Shown: positions 31,063-39,236 of the stretch, in pieces
Numbering within the stretch: the first letter of the stretch is position 1
Layout of the letters: the number at the start of each line of letters is the position of its first letter
Source: an uncultured Treponema sp.
Lineage (GTDB): Bacteria > Spirochaetota > Spirochaetia > Treponematales > Treponemataceae
Direction: 5' to 3'
Assembly: GCA_900316905.1 (NCBI GenBank)
Contig: ONET01000005.1
Location: 1-64,000, forward strand
Length of the DNA stretch: 64,000 nucleotides
Made by a program: the position numbers and the translations under genes
Notes under the pieces: model-generated
What the model saw: the letters and a program-made list of their open reading frames with translations, nothing else
Told to the model about the DNA's origin: nothing
Database searches by the model: none

Positions 31063-31650
31063 ATGAAAAAGATAATCACTATAAGCCGGGAATTTGGAGC
31101 GGGCGGCGGCGAGATTGGCCGTCGCGTGGCCGACGAGTTGGGATACGATTACTGCGACAAAGAATTGATTTTGCGCTCTGCCCGCGACGCCAACATAGAC
31201 ATAAACCAAATATTGGCGATGGACGAAAAGCCGCCGCTAGTCTTTGGCTTTACCCAAAGCTTGTTCGACATGTACAACGCGCCGCTTGACGAGCGCGTGT
31301 TTAGCGCCCAAAAAGAAATAATCCGAAAGCTTGGCGAGCGCGGAAAGTGCGTCATCGTTGGCCGCAACGCCAACAGCATTCTAAAGGATTTTGACAATTC
31401 CCTGCATGTCTTCATTCACGCCGACCAATACTGGCGGGCGGCGCGCCTGCAAAAAGAAAAAATGCCGGACAAGACCGAAAAAGAAATTTTGGACGACATA
31501 AAAATCGTAGACAAGCGCCGCCAAAAATACTGCTCGCATTACACCAACACCGAATTTGGCTCAAGCAAGCATTACGACTTGTGCCTGTCAACCTCGTCGC
31601 TGGGCATCGACAAGTGCGTCCAAATTATTTTGGACGTGGCGCGGGGCTAA
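31063..31650 (+). CDS. Cytidylate-kinase-like P-loop protein
   Basis: A 195-residue protein of the cytidylate kinase-like family (Cytidylate_kin2). The P-loop region is ITISREFGAGGGEIGRRVAD, and the conserved VIVGRNANSILKDF and KIVDKRRQKYCSHYTNTEFG follow. True CMP kinases are longer and start differently. The physiological substrate of this group is not established. It starts nine bases after the ATPase gene and is likely in the same transcript, though a role in transport is not implied. Confidence 0.85.
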   Translation: MKKIITISREFGAGGGEIGRRVADELGYDYCDKELILRSARDANIDINQILAMDEKPPLVFGFTQSLFDMYNAPLDERVFSAQKEIIRKLGERGKCVIVGRNANSILKDFDNSLHVFIHADQYWRAARLQKEKMPDKTEKEILDDIKIVDKRRQKYCSHYTNTEFGSSKHYDLCLSTSSLGIDKCVQIILDVARG

Positions 31651-31663
31651 AAGCACGCGGAAG

Positions 31664-31690
31664 TAAAATTGCCGGGGCAAGCCCGGCAAT
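31664..31690 (-). terminator. Probable terminator of lipoprotein gene 31696
   Basis: ATTGCCGGG and CCCGGCAAT form a 9-bp stem. On the minus strand it is followed by TTTTAC, a short T-run. Confidence 0.6.
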
Positions 31691-31695
31691 GGCAA

Positions 31696-32154
31696 CTAGT
31701 TAAGAGACTCAAAAGCGTTGCTACTATCAAAATACAACGTTGTCGTTTCTATTGGAACAGTGACCGTAAAGTAATTGGTCTTTGTCGGGATCAACTCAAG
31801 TTTGGGATAGGGAAGAGAAGAAGCAGGGGTTGTTGTCGCAGTAAGTCCAGAAAATTTAAATCTATGTCCATCAAAAGGAACCCCTTCAAAAGTGATGACG
31901 GCATATTGCTTTGTGTTGTCAGAGTATTGCCTTTGCTCTCTTTCAGAGATAGTCCCATGTCCAGCTCCGCTAGATTGCACAGCGATGCTAATAAGCTTTG
32001 TATATTCCTCAGCTTCCCTCTGTCTTCTGGCGGCTTCAATATAAGCCGCGACAAGTTGGGAATTGTCCTCGCCAGCGCCGCAAGAAATAAAAAGTCCAAG
32101 GCACAAGGCAAACGAAACGGCAAGCGCCGCTAAAACAACAGTAATTTTCTTCAT
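31696..32154 (-). CDS. Lipoprotein of unknown function
   Basis: A 152-residue lipoprotein (signal MKKITVVLAALAVSFALCLG, lipobox LFISC). A helical charged stretch (AYIEAARRQREAEEYTKLIS) is followed by a beta-rich end (YAVITFEGVPFDGHRFKFSG). No family recognised. A hairpin with a short T-run follows at 31664-31690. Single gene between a kinase-like gene and a LysR-type regulator. Confidence 0.7.
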   Translation of the reverse strand: MKKITVVLAALAVSFALCLGLFISCGAGEDNSQLVAAYIEAARRQREAEEYTKLISIAVQSSGAGHGTISEREQRQYSDNTKQYAVITFEGVPFDGHRFKFSGLTATTTPASSLPYPKLELIPTKTNYFTVTVPIETTTLYFDSSNAFESLN

Positions 32155-32217
32155 AGCAATCTCCTATTTCTTTTTATTATATCCCCCTCCCATCACTTTT
32201 GTCAACTTTTCGTTTTT

Positions 32218-33120
32218 TTATAAATTGTCAGAAAAGCTGTTTAGTATCTCGTTGACCGCTTGCATGATTTTGCGCTCGCTTTGCGTTCCTGAAATTTCTT
32301 TTTTGCGGATAAAGCCGACGTCGTAATATCCAAGCGCGTTTCCTGCTTCGTGGATTACAAACTTTCCCTTGTAAGGGCCGTTTTCCAAAACGATTCGCGG
32401 AACAAGCGCGATTCCCAGGCCCAGCTGCGCGATGGCCAAAAGCGCTTCGTTGCCTTCCGTCTCGGCGGCGATTTTTGGCTGGACATTGCGGCTTTTGGTC
32501 CACTTGTCAAAGCGCTTGCGGGCCAAGCCGGTTTTGGGAAGGACAAGCGGCGCGCTTGAAACTATGTCCTGCGGCGAGCCGTCAAGCTTTGTCCACGGGC
32601 CGTCCGCGCTGGCCGCGTAAATCAAGGGCGTTTTTATGACGCTGGTGGATTCTATCGCGGCGTTTCCTTCTTCGGGAATGGCGGCTACGGCCAAAAGGAC
32701 GCGGCCTTCTTTTACGGCGTTAAAGGCGCCCGCCTCGCCGCCGGTTTGCACCGACAAGCGCACGGCCGGATATTTTTGGGAAAGCGCTTTGATGAAGGGC
32801 GGCAAAATAGTGTAGCAGGCGGTGACGCTGGCGTAAACTTTTAGGTCGCCCGAAAGCAAATCGCTTCCTTTTGAAAATTCTTCAAGCAAGCCCCGCCGTT
32901 TTGTCACCGCCTCGCGCGCGAAGGCCAAAAACTTTTTTCCGCACTCGGTCAAGGATACCCTGCGGTTGTCGCGGTCCAAAAGCGACGCGCCCGCCTCCTC
33001 TTCCAGCCTAGCCACCATTCGGCTTAAGGCTGAAGGGCTCATCGCGCATAAATCCGCCGCCTTTGAAAAGTTCAGCGTCTCCGCAAGAGTGATGAAAGCG
33101 TCCAGTTCGTAAAAGTCCAT
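32218..33120 (-). CDS. LysR-type regulator, IlvY-like
   Basis: A 300-residue LysR regulator. The HTH (FSKAADLCAMSPSALSRMVA with RLEEEAGASLLDRDNRRVSL) and the start of the effector domain (LSGDLKVYASVTACYTILPP) are strikingly like E. coli IlvY, the activator of ilvC in branched-chain amino-acid synthesis. No ilvC is adjacent. I chose the ATG at 33120. It lies six bases after a TACACT box (33127-33132) with TTGAAA at 33150-33155 and a 17-base spacer, so the mRNA is probably leaderless. A longer upstream frame would run through this promoter. Confidence 0.85.
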   Translation of the reverse strand: MDFYELDAFITLAETLNFSKAADLCAMSPSALSRMVARLEEEAGASLLDRDNRRVSLTECGKKFLAFAREAVTKRRGLLEEFSKGSDLLSGDLKVYASVTACYTILPPFIKALSQKYPAVRLSVQTGGEAGAFNAVKEGRVLLAVAAIPEEGNAAIESTSVIKTPLIYAASADGPWTKLDGSPQDIVSSAPLVLPKTGLARKRFDKWTKSRNVQPKIAAETEGNEALLAIAQLGLGIALVPRIVLENGPYKGKFVIHEAGNALGYYDVGFIRKKEISGTQSERKIMQAVNEILNSFSDNL

Positions 33121-33126
33121 AGGGAA

Positions 33127-33155
33127 AGTGTATTGGCGTTGTGGAATTTTTTCAA
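33127..33155 (-). promoter_or_regulatory. Leaderless promoter of the IlvY-like gene
   Basis: TTGAAA (33150-33155), 17 bases, TACACT (33127-33132), then six bases and the ATG at 33120, on the minus strand. No ribosome site is present. Confidence 0.55.
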
Positions 33156-33198
33156 GAGCGGAGGGAAATTCCTCGCGCAACTTCCACTGGACAAGCCT

Positions 33199-34302
33199 TT
33201 AATCTAAACACAGAGCGGGAGCAAAACCGTTGGTAAAATTAACTCCGCCATCCTGACGAGACGCAGCGCCGTCCCCGTCAACAAAATGCGCGCAAGAATC
33301 TAGATGCCAAGGAGAACGCAACCACCAAGCGGCGCTCTTGCCAGCGTATGTATTTAATGGCGCTCCGCTAGCTTTTGCATAGTCTGTCACCACGCGAACT
33401 CTTGCTTTGTCACAAACATCGCTGTACTTGGAAAAACCATATTCTGCCCTTGTCACTTCCTGTTCGCTCAATAAAAAGAGTTTGTCGTGTGTAGGCGTAT
33501 CGCTGGCGTGAGAATTATTGCCGTTCCCAAACCATTTTTTATCAGAATCCGACATGTCGTCAAAATTGTCAGGAAGGGTAGTACGAACGCTGTTGTCAAC
33601 AACTGTCACAGCTATGGCCGCCTGATCCTCTTCGCTAAAAGCCGTTTGTAAAATGCCTTTGTTTTTATAATCACCGCAAGTAGACTGAGAAGCGCTTGGA
33701 CTTGTTTTAGTTTGCCAGCTCAAACCATTTAACAAAGCTCGGATTTTTGAATGTTCATAATTGTTGGAATAAACAACCTTTCCGTCGATGTTTCTTTTTA
33801 CATCATCATAATTAAAGGCATCAAAGTCATAATATGAAATTTCTGGAAAAACAATTTCCGCGAGTAAAAGTTTTTTGCCGCTGCCGTTATAATTGTCAGT
33901 CAATACGCGCCACTTTATCGGCTCAACTTTGAACCATTTGTAACTATTGGCGGAACTTTGCGCGACTTTCGTTCCATCAGAATACTTGTACCCGCTGGAA
34001 TACGCTTTTTCTTTCGTCTTAAAATACCATTCTCCGTCGCTTCCCTTGCAATAAGTGAATAAACCAACTTTTTTTGTTTGGCTTGCATCAACTGACACAT
34101 TGGCGGCCTTTATTGTTTGCGGCCACGAGCCAAACGAAACAATCTTGAAATCTTTTCCGTTGATTGTTACGGTTTCCGTTTCATTTCCGCCAGAAACTAT
34201 ATAAATCACAGGCGGGCTGTCGTTAGAATTGGAACACGCGCACATACAATACGCGAACACAGCGCATAAAACCGCAATCATAAAGTTTTTAATTTTTCGC
34301 AT
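33199..34302 (-). CDS. DUF6273-type lipoprotein, copy 2
   Basis: A 367-residue lipoprotein (lipobox YCMCACS). The mature protein has the DUF6273 pattern: KWFKVEPIKWRVLT, KLLLAE, SKIRALLNGLSW, KLFLLSEQEV, AWWLRSPW and a final FAPALCLD. The fold is related to C-type-lectin/FGE-like surface domains and the role is unknown. It is a tandem paralogue of the gene 21 bases upstream, sharing the same YCKGSDGEWY block. AGGAGGA precedes the ATG. Confidence 0.82.
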   Translation of the reverse strand: MRKIKNFMIAVLCAVFAYCMCACSNSNDSPPVIYIVSGGNETETVTINGKDFKIVSFGSWPQTIKAANVSVDASQTKKVGLFTYCKGSDGEWYFKTKEKAYSSGYKYSDGTKVAQSSANSYKWFKVEPIKWRVLTDNYNGSGKKLLLAEIVFPEISYYDFDAFNYDDVKRNIDGKVVYSNNYEHSKIRALLNGLSWQTKTSPSASQSTCGDYKNKGILQTAFSEEDQAAIAVTVVDNSVRTTLPDNFDDMSDSDKKWFGNGNNSHASDTPTHDKLFLLSEQEVTRAEYGFSKYSDVCDKARVRVVTDYAKASGAPLNTYAGKSAAWWLRSPWHLDSCAHFVDGDGAASRQDGGVNFTNGFAPALCLD

Positions 34303-34323
34303 ATGTTCCTCCTTGAATTTCTA

Positions 34324-35469
34324 TTATTTTAAACACAGAGCGGGAACAACGCCTACGCCTGAATTATCAACTTGAACAAGATAATTGGCCTCGCCGTCAT
34401 ATTGAACACAACTCGCGCAATCTCCGCTCCATTCGCTTGGAGAGCGCTTCCACCACCGGCCGCCACAACCATCCACAAGGATCAGCTCCTCTCCATTGGC
34501 TATGGCGTAATCGGTCGCCATGCGGATTCGCGCGCTGTCACTAGCGTCCTCAGCTCCAAAACCGTAATCGCTGTTGCATGTTTCTTTCTCGCTTAAAAGA
34601 AAAATTTTGTCAGAAGTATTATCGCAAACATATGTGTGATAATTTGCAGGCGGACTTGAACCCCAAAGGCTTTTTTTGCTATTGTCAATAGTTGTTGTCG
34701 CAATTGACTCTCGTTCTCCAGCCGTAAAAGCGGTTTGAAAAAAACCTGCGTTCAAATAATCATCGCAAGTTGATTGGGAATGCGCAGACCTCGCCCTTTT
34801 TTGATAACTCAAGCCGTTAAGCCAAGCGCGAATTTTTGAATGCTTGTAATTGTTCGTATAAACCGTTTTTCCGTCTATAGTTCTGCTTATATTGCTGTCA
34901 GATGCATCCGCAATGTCATAAAATAAAAAGTTTGTCAAAATGCTTTCCGCCAACAACAATTTTTTGCCATCATAATTTGTTGTCAGCACGCGCCATTTTA
35001 TCGGCTCAACCTTGAACCATTTAAAACTGTCAGCGGAACTTTGCGCGACATCCGTTCCGTCAGAATACTTATACCCTGCTTTTTTTGCGTTTTCCTTTAA
35101 CTCAACATACCATTCGCCGTCGCTTCCCTTGCAATAAGTGAAAGCGCCGACTTTCCTGGAATCGTTTTTGTCAACCGTCACGCCATCAGCTTTTACAGTC
35201 TGCGGCCACGAGCCGAATATCACAAGATCGTATTCTTTTCCACGGATTTCAACTGTTCCCGCGCTTGCAGGAGGAACTGCCGGAACGCGCGTTTCTTCTT
35301 GCGAGCCTTTTTCATTTCCGCCAGAGCCACCATTGCCTGTTTGACTTCCTCCGCCAGAAACCACATAAATCATAGACGGGGCATTAGATGAATTGCCGCA
35401 AGCTGCAAATCCAAACACAATCGATGTACATAAAATCGCCATCGCAAAAGCCTTATTAAACTTTGGCAT
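34324..35469 (-). CDS. DUF6273-type lipoprotein, copy 1
   Basis: A 381-residue lipoprotein (lipobox FGFAACG) and close paralogue of the following gene. Its linker after the cysteine is longer, with glycine-rich GGGSQTGNGGSGGNEKG. Shared blocks include FGSWPQTVKADGV, FTYCKGSDGEWYVELKE, VEPIKWRVLTTNYDGKKLLL, KIFLLSEKE and VVPALCLK. Tandem divergence suggests a diversifying surface-protein family. AAGGAGAG precedes the ATG. Confidence 0.82.
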   Translation of the reverse strand: MPKFNKAFAMAILCTSIVFGFAACGNSSNAPSMIYVVSGGGSQTGNGGSGGNEKGSQEETRVPAVPPASAGTVEIRGKEYDLVIFGSWPQTVKADGVTVDKNDSRKVGAFTYCKGSDGEWYVELKENAKKAGYKYSDGTDVAQSSADSFKWFKVEPIKWRVLTTNYDGKKLLLAESILTNFLFYDIADASDSNISRTIDGKTVYTNNYKHSKIRAWLNGLSYQKRARSAHSQSTCDDYLNAGFFQTAFTAGERESIATTTIDNSKKSLWGSSPPANYHTYVCDNTSDKIFLLSEKETCNSDYGFGAEDASDSARIRMATDYAIANGEELILVDGCGGRWWKRSPSEWSGDCASCVQYDGEANYLVQVDNSGVGVVPALCLK

Positions 35470-35613
35470 GTGTCTCTCCTTATGAAAAAAGGAATAAAAT
35501 CAAATTTTTAGCAAATTATTTAACATATTTTAAAATATTAACCTAGAAATTCGAATTTGTCAAGAAATTAAAATTTTATGGGTAAAAAATTCAAGATTCT
35601 AATAAAGTAAAGC

Positions 35614-35931
35614 ATGGCCTTTTGGAAAAACGTTGAAAGCGAATTGAACTTTCAAAACATCAGCAGAAAAGAGCTTGCTCAAAAAGCGGGCTTTGCAGTC
35701 AGCGGAATTTCGTTGGGCATTTCCAACAACAGCGTTCCATCAGCGGACATCGCGGTTCGCATAGCAAAAGTTCTTGGCGTCTCTGTCGAATACTTGGTTA
35801 CCGGAAAAGATCCTTATCAAAACAAGACAATGACCCCGCAATTAAACCATCTTTTTAACGACATTCAAAAACTTGATTCTTATGATTTTGAAAGCGTCGC
35901 TTTTTTAGTTGAAAGATTTTTGAATAAATAA
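35614..35931 (+). CDS. XRE-family regulator
   Basis: A 105-residue protein of the same small family as the regulators at 17142 and 59992: SRKELAQKAGFAVSGISLGI, then SADIAVRIAKVLGVSVEYLV and a helical tail. No ribosome site is clear and no operator palindrome is obvious in the AT-rich leader. A hairpin terminator made of the 15-bp repeats at 35966-35995 follows the gene. Confidence 0.78.
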   Translation: MAFWKNVESELNFQNISRKELAQKAGFAVSGISLGISNNSVPSADIAVRIAKVLGVSVEYLVTGKDPYQNKTMTPQLNHLFNDIQKLDSYDFESVAFLVERFLNK

Positions 35932-35965
35932 CTATTGTGTGTCAAAAAAATGAAGCGCAAATAAC

Positions 35966-36004
35966 TAACTCTAAAGTAACTAACTCTAGAGTTAGCTACT
36001 TTTT
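35966..36004 (+). terminator. Terminator built from two 15-bp repeats
   Basis: TAACTCTAAAGTAAC and TAACTCTAGAGTTAG (35966-35995) in tandem. AGTAACTAACTC pairs with GAGTTAGCTACT (one mismatch) and is followed by T residues, so it can end the XRE gene at 35614. The same 15-base unit occurs twice at 37434-37463. Confidence 0.55.
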
Positions 36005-37430
36005 ATCTACCGCCTTTAAATAAATCCTCAATGCCAATCACATTGTAAGATTTATTTTTTGCAATGATTTTTTGAACACCGGCGGTAACGCCGCTTTTTG
36101 AGAATATTGTGAACCAATTGTTTTTTCTTTTTACGCATAGCGAAGAGTCTTGCAAATCCTTCAACTGGGATTCATCAAATTTTTCTTTTGTGTATTTGCA
36201 TTCGCAAAAAAGCGCGTTGTCGTCGTCAAGGGCGAGCAAATCAATCTCTTCTTGACGTTTCAAGACAGGATTGTTACCCCACCAGCGGCCAAGATTTTCA
36301 GCAAAAAAAGGCATTTTTCCTTTATAAAATTTTTCGCGCAAGTACTGTCCGCAGACCAATTCGAACCTGTGGCCCAAAAAAGCGCTCATTTTTTCTTTTG
36401 TAAATTCCCGCTCGTAATAAAGCGCGGGCGAAATCAAGCCATTCAGCATATTCTGATGGCCATAGATGAAGGCAAAATAAAATGCGAAAAAATTATCGCA
36501 AATTGAGTATAAGGTGTTGCGTGTTTTTTCTTTTTCGCCGCATGGATTCTCTTTTTTTATAAAGCCAAGATTTATTAAAACGCCGATGTATTTGGCGACC
36601 TTTGCGGAATTTTCTCCTACTTTGTCCGCGATTTTGTTCAAGTTTGACGCGCCGGAATTTATCGCGAGCATTATATTCTTGTAAAAATATGTTTCCTTTA
36701 ACTCCATGCGCAAAAGCGTTTCAACTTCGTTAAAAAGATAGCCCGTTGTGGAAAGACAATTTTTTATTATGTTTTCCCTTATCGAACGCTTGTCATCAAA
36801 CAAAGAAAGGTACAGCGGTATGCCGCCCATAATAGAATAAACTTCCAATGCTTGCTCGTTGGTGTAATTGGGAAAAAACTTTCTCGCTTCCATATAATTG
36901 AATGGAAGCAATTTTAAGTCGGCGGTCTTTCGGCCATAAAGCGGTTTGGAAGATGAGTCGATTATTTCTTCAATTACGGAAACTTCAGAGCCGCATAAAA
37001 CTATGAACACATTCATCTTTTTAAATATTTTGTCTATGGCATTTTGCAAACCAGTGTCATAAGCGGGATTTGACTTGTATAGATAAGTGAATTCGTCAAT
37101 AATTATCACAAGACGTTCTTTTAATTCATAATTTTTAAAGAATGAATAAACTTCCTGCCATGTAGTGAAAGACAAAATGTAATCGCCGGCCTTAATCACA
37201 GAATTAAGTTGTTCGCAGAAGTTTCTGACATTTATCTTTTCTAAAGATTTGTCTGCGGTAAAGTAAACAGTGTTTCTTTTATGCGTGTTGGCAAAATGGC
37301 TAAGGAGATATGACTTGCCGACGCGCCGGCGGCCATGCATTATAAGCATTTCAAATTTATCGGATTTGTATAAATCTTCTAAAAGATCAAGCTCCTTTTT
37401 TCGCCCAATAAAAATTTCGTCAAGCGTCAT
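36003..37430 (-). CDS. DUF234-type AAA ATPase with C-terminal nuclease-like domain
   Basis: A 475-residue protein of the archaeal-type ATPase family. FIGRKKELDLLEDLY precedes Walker A GRRRVGKSYLL, Walker B is LVIIIDEFTYL, and a sensor region LIVLCGSEVSVIEE-like follows (FIVLCGSEVSVIEE). A winged helix (about 240-310) precedes a DUF234/PD-(D/E)XK-like end with EEIDLLALDDDNALFCECKY (E-x-D ... E-C-K). The function of this family is not established and is often linked to mobile regions. The ATG at 37430 has GGAG ahead. Two tandem 15-bp repeats lie at each end of the gene. Confidence 0.8.
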   Translation of the reverse strand: MTLDEIFIGRKKELDLLEDLYKSDKFEMLIMHGRRRVGKSYLLSHFANTHKRNTVYFTADKSLEKINVRNFCEQLNSVIKAGDYILSFTTWQEVYSFFKNYELKERLVIIIDEFTYLYKSNPAYDTGLQNAIDKIFKKMNVFIVLCGSEVSVIEEIIDSSSKPLYGRKTADLKLLPFNYMEARKFFPNYTNEQALEVYSIMGGIPLYLSLFDDKRSIRENIIKNCLSTTGYLFNEVETLLRMELKETYFYKNIMLAINSGASNLNKIADKVGENSAKVAKYIGVLINLGFIKKENPCGEKEKTRNTLYSICDNFFAFYFAFIYGHQNMLNGLISPALYYEREFTKEKMSAFLGHRFELVCGQYLREKFYKGKMPFFAENLGRWWGNNPVLKRQEEIDLLALDDDNALFCECKYTKEKFDESQLKDLQDSSLCVKRKNNWFTIFSKSGVTAGVQKIIAKNKSYNVIGIEDLFKGGR

Positions 37431-37433
37431 AAT

Positions 37434-37463
37434 TAACTCCAAAGTTATTTACTCTATAGTTAA
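37434..37463. repeat. Two 15-bp repeats upstream of the DUF234-type ATPase
   Basis: TAACTCCAAAGTTAT and TTACTCTATAGTTAA in tandem, each a near-palindrome of consensus TAACTCTAAAGTTAA. They match the pair on the other side of the gene (35966-35995) in sequence and spacing. Confidence 0.55.
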
Positions 37464-37545
37464 TTATATATATTTTGAAAACAAATTTCAATGATTGCAG
37501 CGCGCAATTTTTATTTTTTTTGTGGCATAAAACTATATGTGAATG

Positions 37546-37574
37546 TTGAATTTTACACTTTATTTGAATATAAT
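37546..37574 (+). promoter_or_regulatory. Leaderless promoter of the ModF-like gene
   Basis: TTGAAT, 17 bases, TATAAT, then TCTATC and the GTG start at 37581. There is no Shine-Dalgarno sequence. Confidence 0.6.
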
Positions 37575-37580
37575 TCTATC

Positions 37581-39236
37581 GTGAACATAATTTCAATAAA
37601 AAACTGCCGTGTGGAAAATTCTCGCGCGGCGACAATTAAAAATTTTTCTTGGCAAATGAACGCGGGCGAGGCCTGGCTTGTGATTGGCCCAAACGGCGGC
37701 GGCAAGGCTGACTTTTTAAAGGCGCTTTGCGGCCAACTAAAAATTATCCCCAACGCGGACGGACTTTATTCAAACATTTTTGACGGCTCGGTTGAAATCG
37801 TGTCGCTTGAAAGGGCCGCCGCCTTGATACAGGAAGAGCGCGCCAACGACGAAAGCGAATTTTTGGAAGGCGGCGTGGACCACGGAAGAAGCGCCCGCGT
37901 CTTTTTTGCGGAAGCCTTGACCGGACAAAAAATCAAGCGCGATTCCAAAACCGGCGTTTACGACTTGCCGCCGGCCGCAGCGCGCTTGGAAAGCGACCCG
38001 CAGGTAAAATTGTGCGGCTTGGAAAAAATTCTTGACCGCGGCCTAAAGTATATGTCCACCGGCGAAATCCGTCGAACGCTTTTGTGCCGCGCGCTTTTGA
38101 GCGGAAAAAAGCTTTTGATTTTAAGCGACCCCTTTGCCGGCCTTGACGCGCAAAGCCGAAAAATTTTGCTGGACTTTTTTGACAGCGTGGCCAAGCGCCA
38201 GCTCGCGCAGTCGGAGGCGGCGCAAAATGGCGGCAATCAGTCGCAAGACCAAAAAGCGGGCTGCGGCAGTTCCAGTCATGAAAGCGCCTTTCCGCGAATA
38301 ATTTTGGGAATGGAGCGCTTCCACGAAATTCCCAGCGCGATAAACAAGGTTGTGGAATTTACTGGCGGAGAAATTTCTTTTTGCGGGGATCGGAGCGGCT
38401 ACGAAAAAGTTTTGGCTGACAAAAAAGCCGCCGCGCAAAAATCCCGCGACGCCGACGTGGCCGCCTTTAAAAGCCAATTGTCCGCAGCCAACCAAGAAAG
38501 CGCGGTTTTGCAAAACGGCAGTCCGTCGCAAAGCCAAGAAGCGGCGCTAATCGAAATGCGCGGCGTCAACGTGGGCTGGGGCGAAAACCGCGTCTTGCAA
38601 GACCTTAATTGGACGCTGCGCAAAAACGAGCACTGGCTGATTCGCGGCCCCAACGGTTCCGGCAAAACCACTTTCCTGGAACTGATTACCGGCGACAACA
38701 TGCAAGTGTTCAGCAACGACATAAAAATCTTCGGCGCGCGCCGCGGCTCTGGCGAAACGATTTGGGACATAAAGAAAAAGCTTGGTATCGTTTCATACCG
38801 CCTGCACGTCGAATACAGGATGGTCGGAGCGAGCCTTTTGGCCGTAATAGTTTCTGGCTTTAAGGATTCAATCGGCTTGTACGAGCAGGCGACCGACACG
38901 GAAATCGCCGCGGCCAAAAAGTGGCTGGCGTTGGGCGGATTTGCGGGCCGCGAAAACGAGTCGTTCAACACGCTCAGCTACGGCGAGCAGCGCGCGATTT
39001 TGATTTTGCGCGCGGTGGTAAAGGCGCCGGAAATCCTGATTCTTGATGAACCTTGCCACGGCCTTGACGAAAGCTTCCGCCAAAAAATTTTGGACTTGCT
39101 TGAAATTGTCGCGCAAAGCGGAACGACTACGCTGCTGCACGTTACCCATGACCCTACGGAAGCGTTGGCGGCGGAAAAGCATATTTTGGAATTTCACCCC
39201 GGCGAATCGCCGATGTACAAGATAATCGAATTATGA
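37581..39236 (+). CDS. modF: ModF/PhrA-like double ABC ATPase
   Basis: A soluble protein of about 551 residues with two ABC domains. The first has an altered Walker A, GPNGGGKAD, and the signature YMSTGEIRRTLLCRAL. The second has GPNGSGKTT, FGARRGSGETIWDIKKKLGI, LSYGEQRAILILRA and LILDEPCHGLDES, nearly word for word like E. coli ModF. An Ala/Gln-rich linker (about 225-335) separates them. ModF is linked to molybdate genes in E. coli but its role is unclear, and no modABC is present here. I chose GTG 37581: TTGAAT (37546-37551), 17 bases, TATAAT (37569-37574), six bases, GTG, with no Shine-Dalgarno. An ATG at 37491 would precede the promoter. Confidence 0.82.
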   Translation: MNIISIKNCRVENSRAATIKNFSWQMNAGEAWLVIGPNGGGKADFLKALCGQLKIIPNADGLYSNIFDGSVEIVSLERAAALIQEERANDESEFLEGGVDHGRSARVFFAEALTGQKIKRDSKTGVYDLPPAAARLESDPQVKLCGLEKILDRGLKYMSTGEIRRTLLCRALLSGKKLLILSDPFAGLDAQSRKILLDFFDSVAKRQLAQSEAAQNGGNQSQDQKAGCGSSSHESAFPRIILGMERFHEIPSAINKVVEFTGGEISFCGDRSGYEKVLADKKAAAQKSRDADVAAFKSQLSAANQESAVLQNGSPSQSQEAALIEMRGVNVGWGENRVLQDLNWTLRKNEHWLIRGPNGSGKTTFLELITGDNMQVFSNDIKIFGARRGSGETIWDIKKKLGIVSYRLHVEYRMVGASLLAVIVSGFKDSIGLYEQATDTEIAAAKKWLALGGFAGRENESFNTLSYGEQRAILILRAVVKAPEILILDEPCHGLDESFRQKILDLLEIVAQSGTTTLLHVTHDPTEALAAEKHILEFHPGESPMYKIIEL

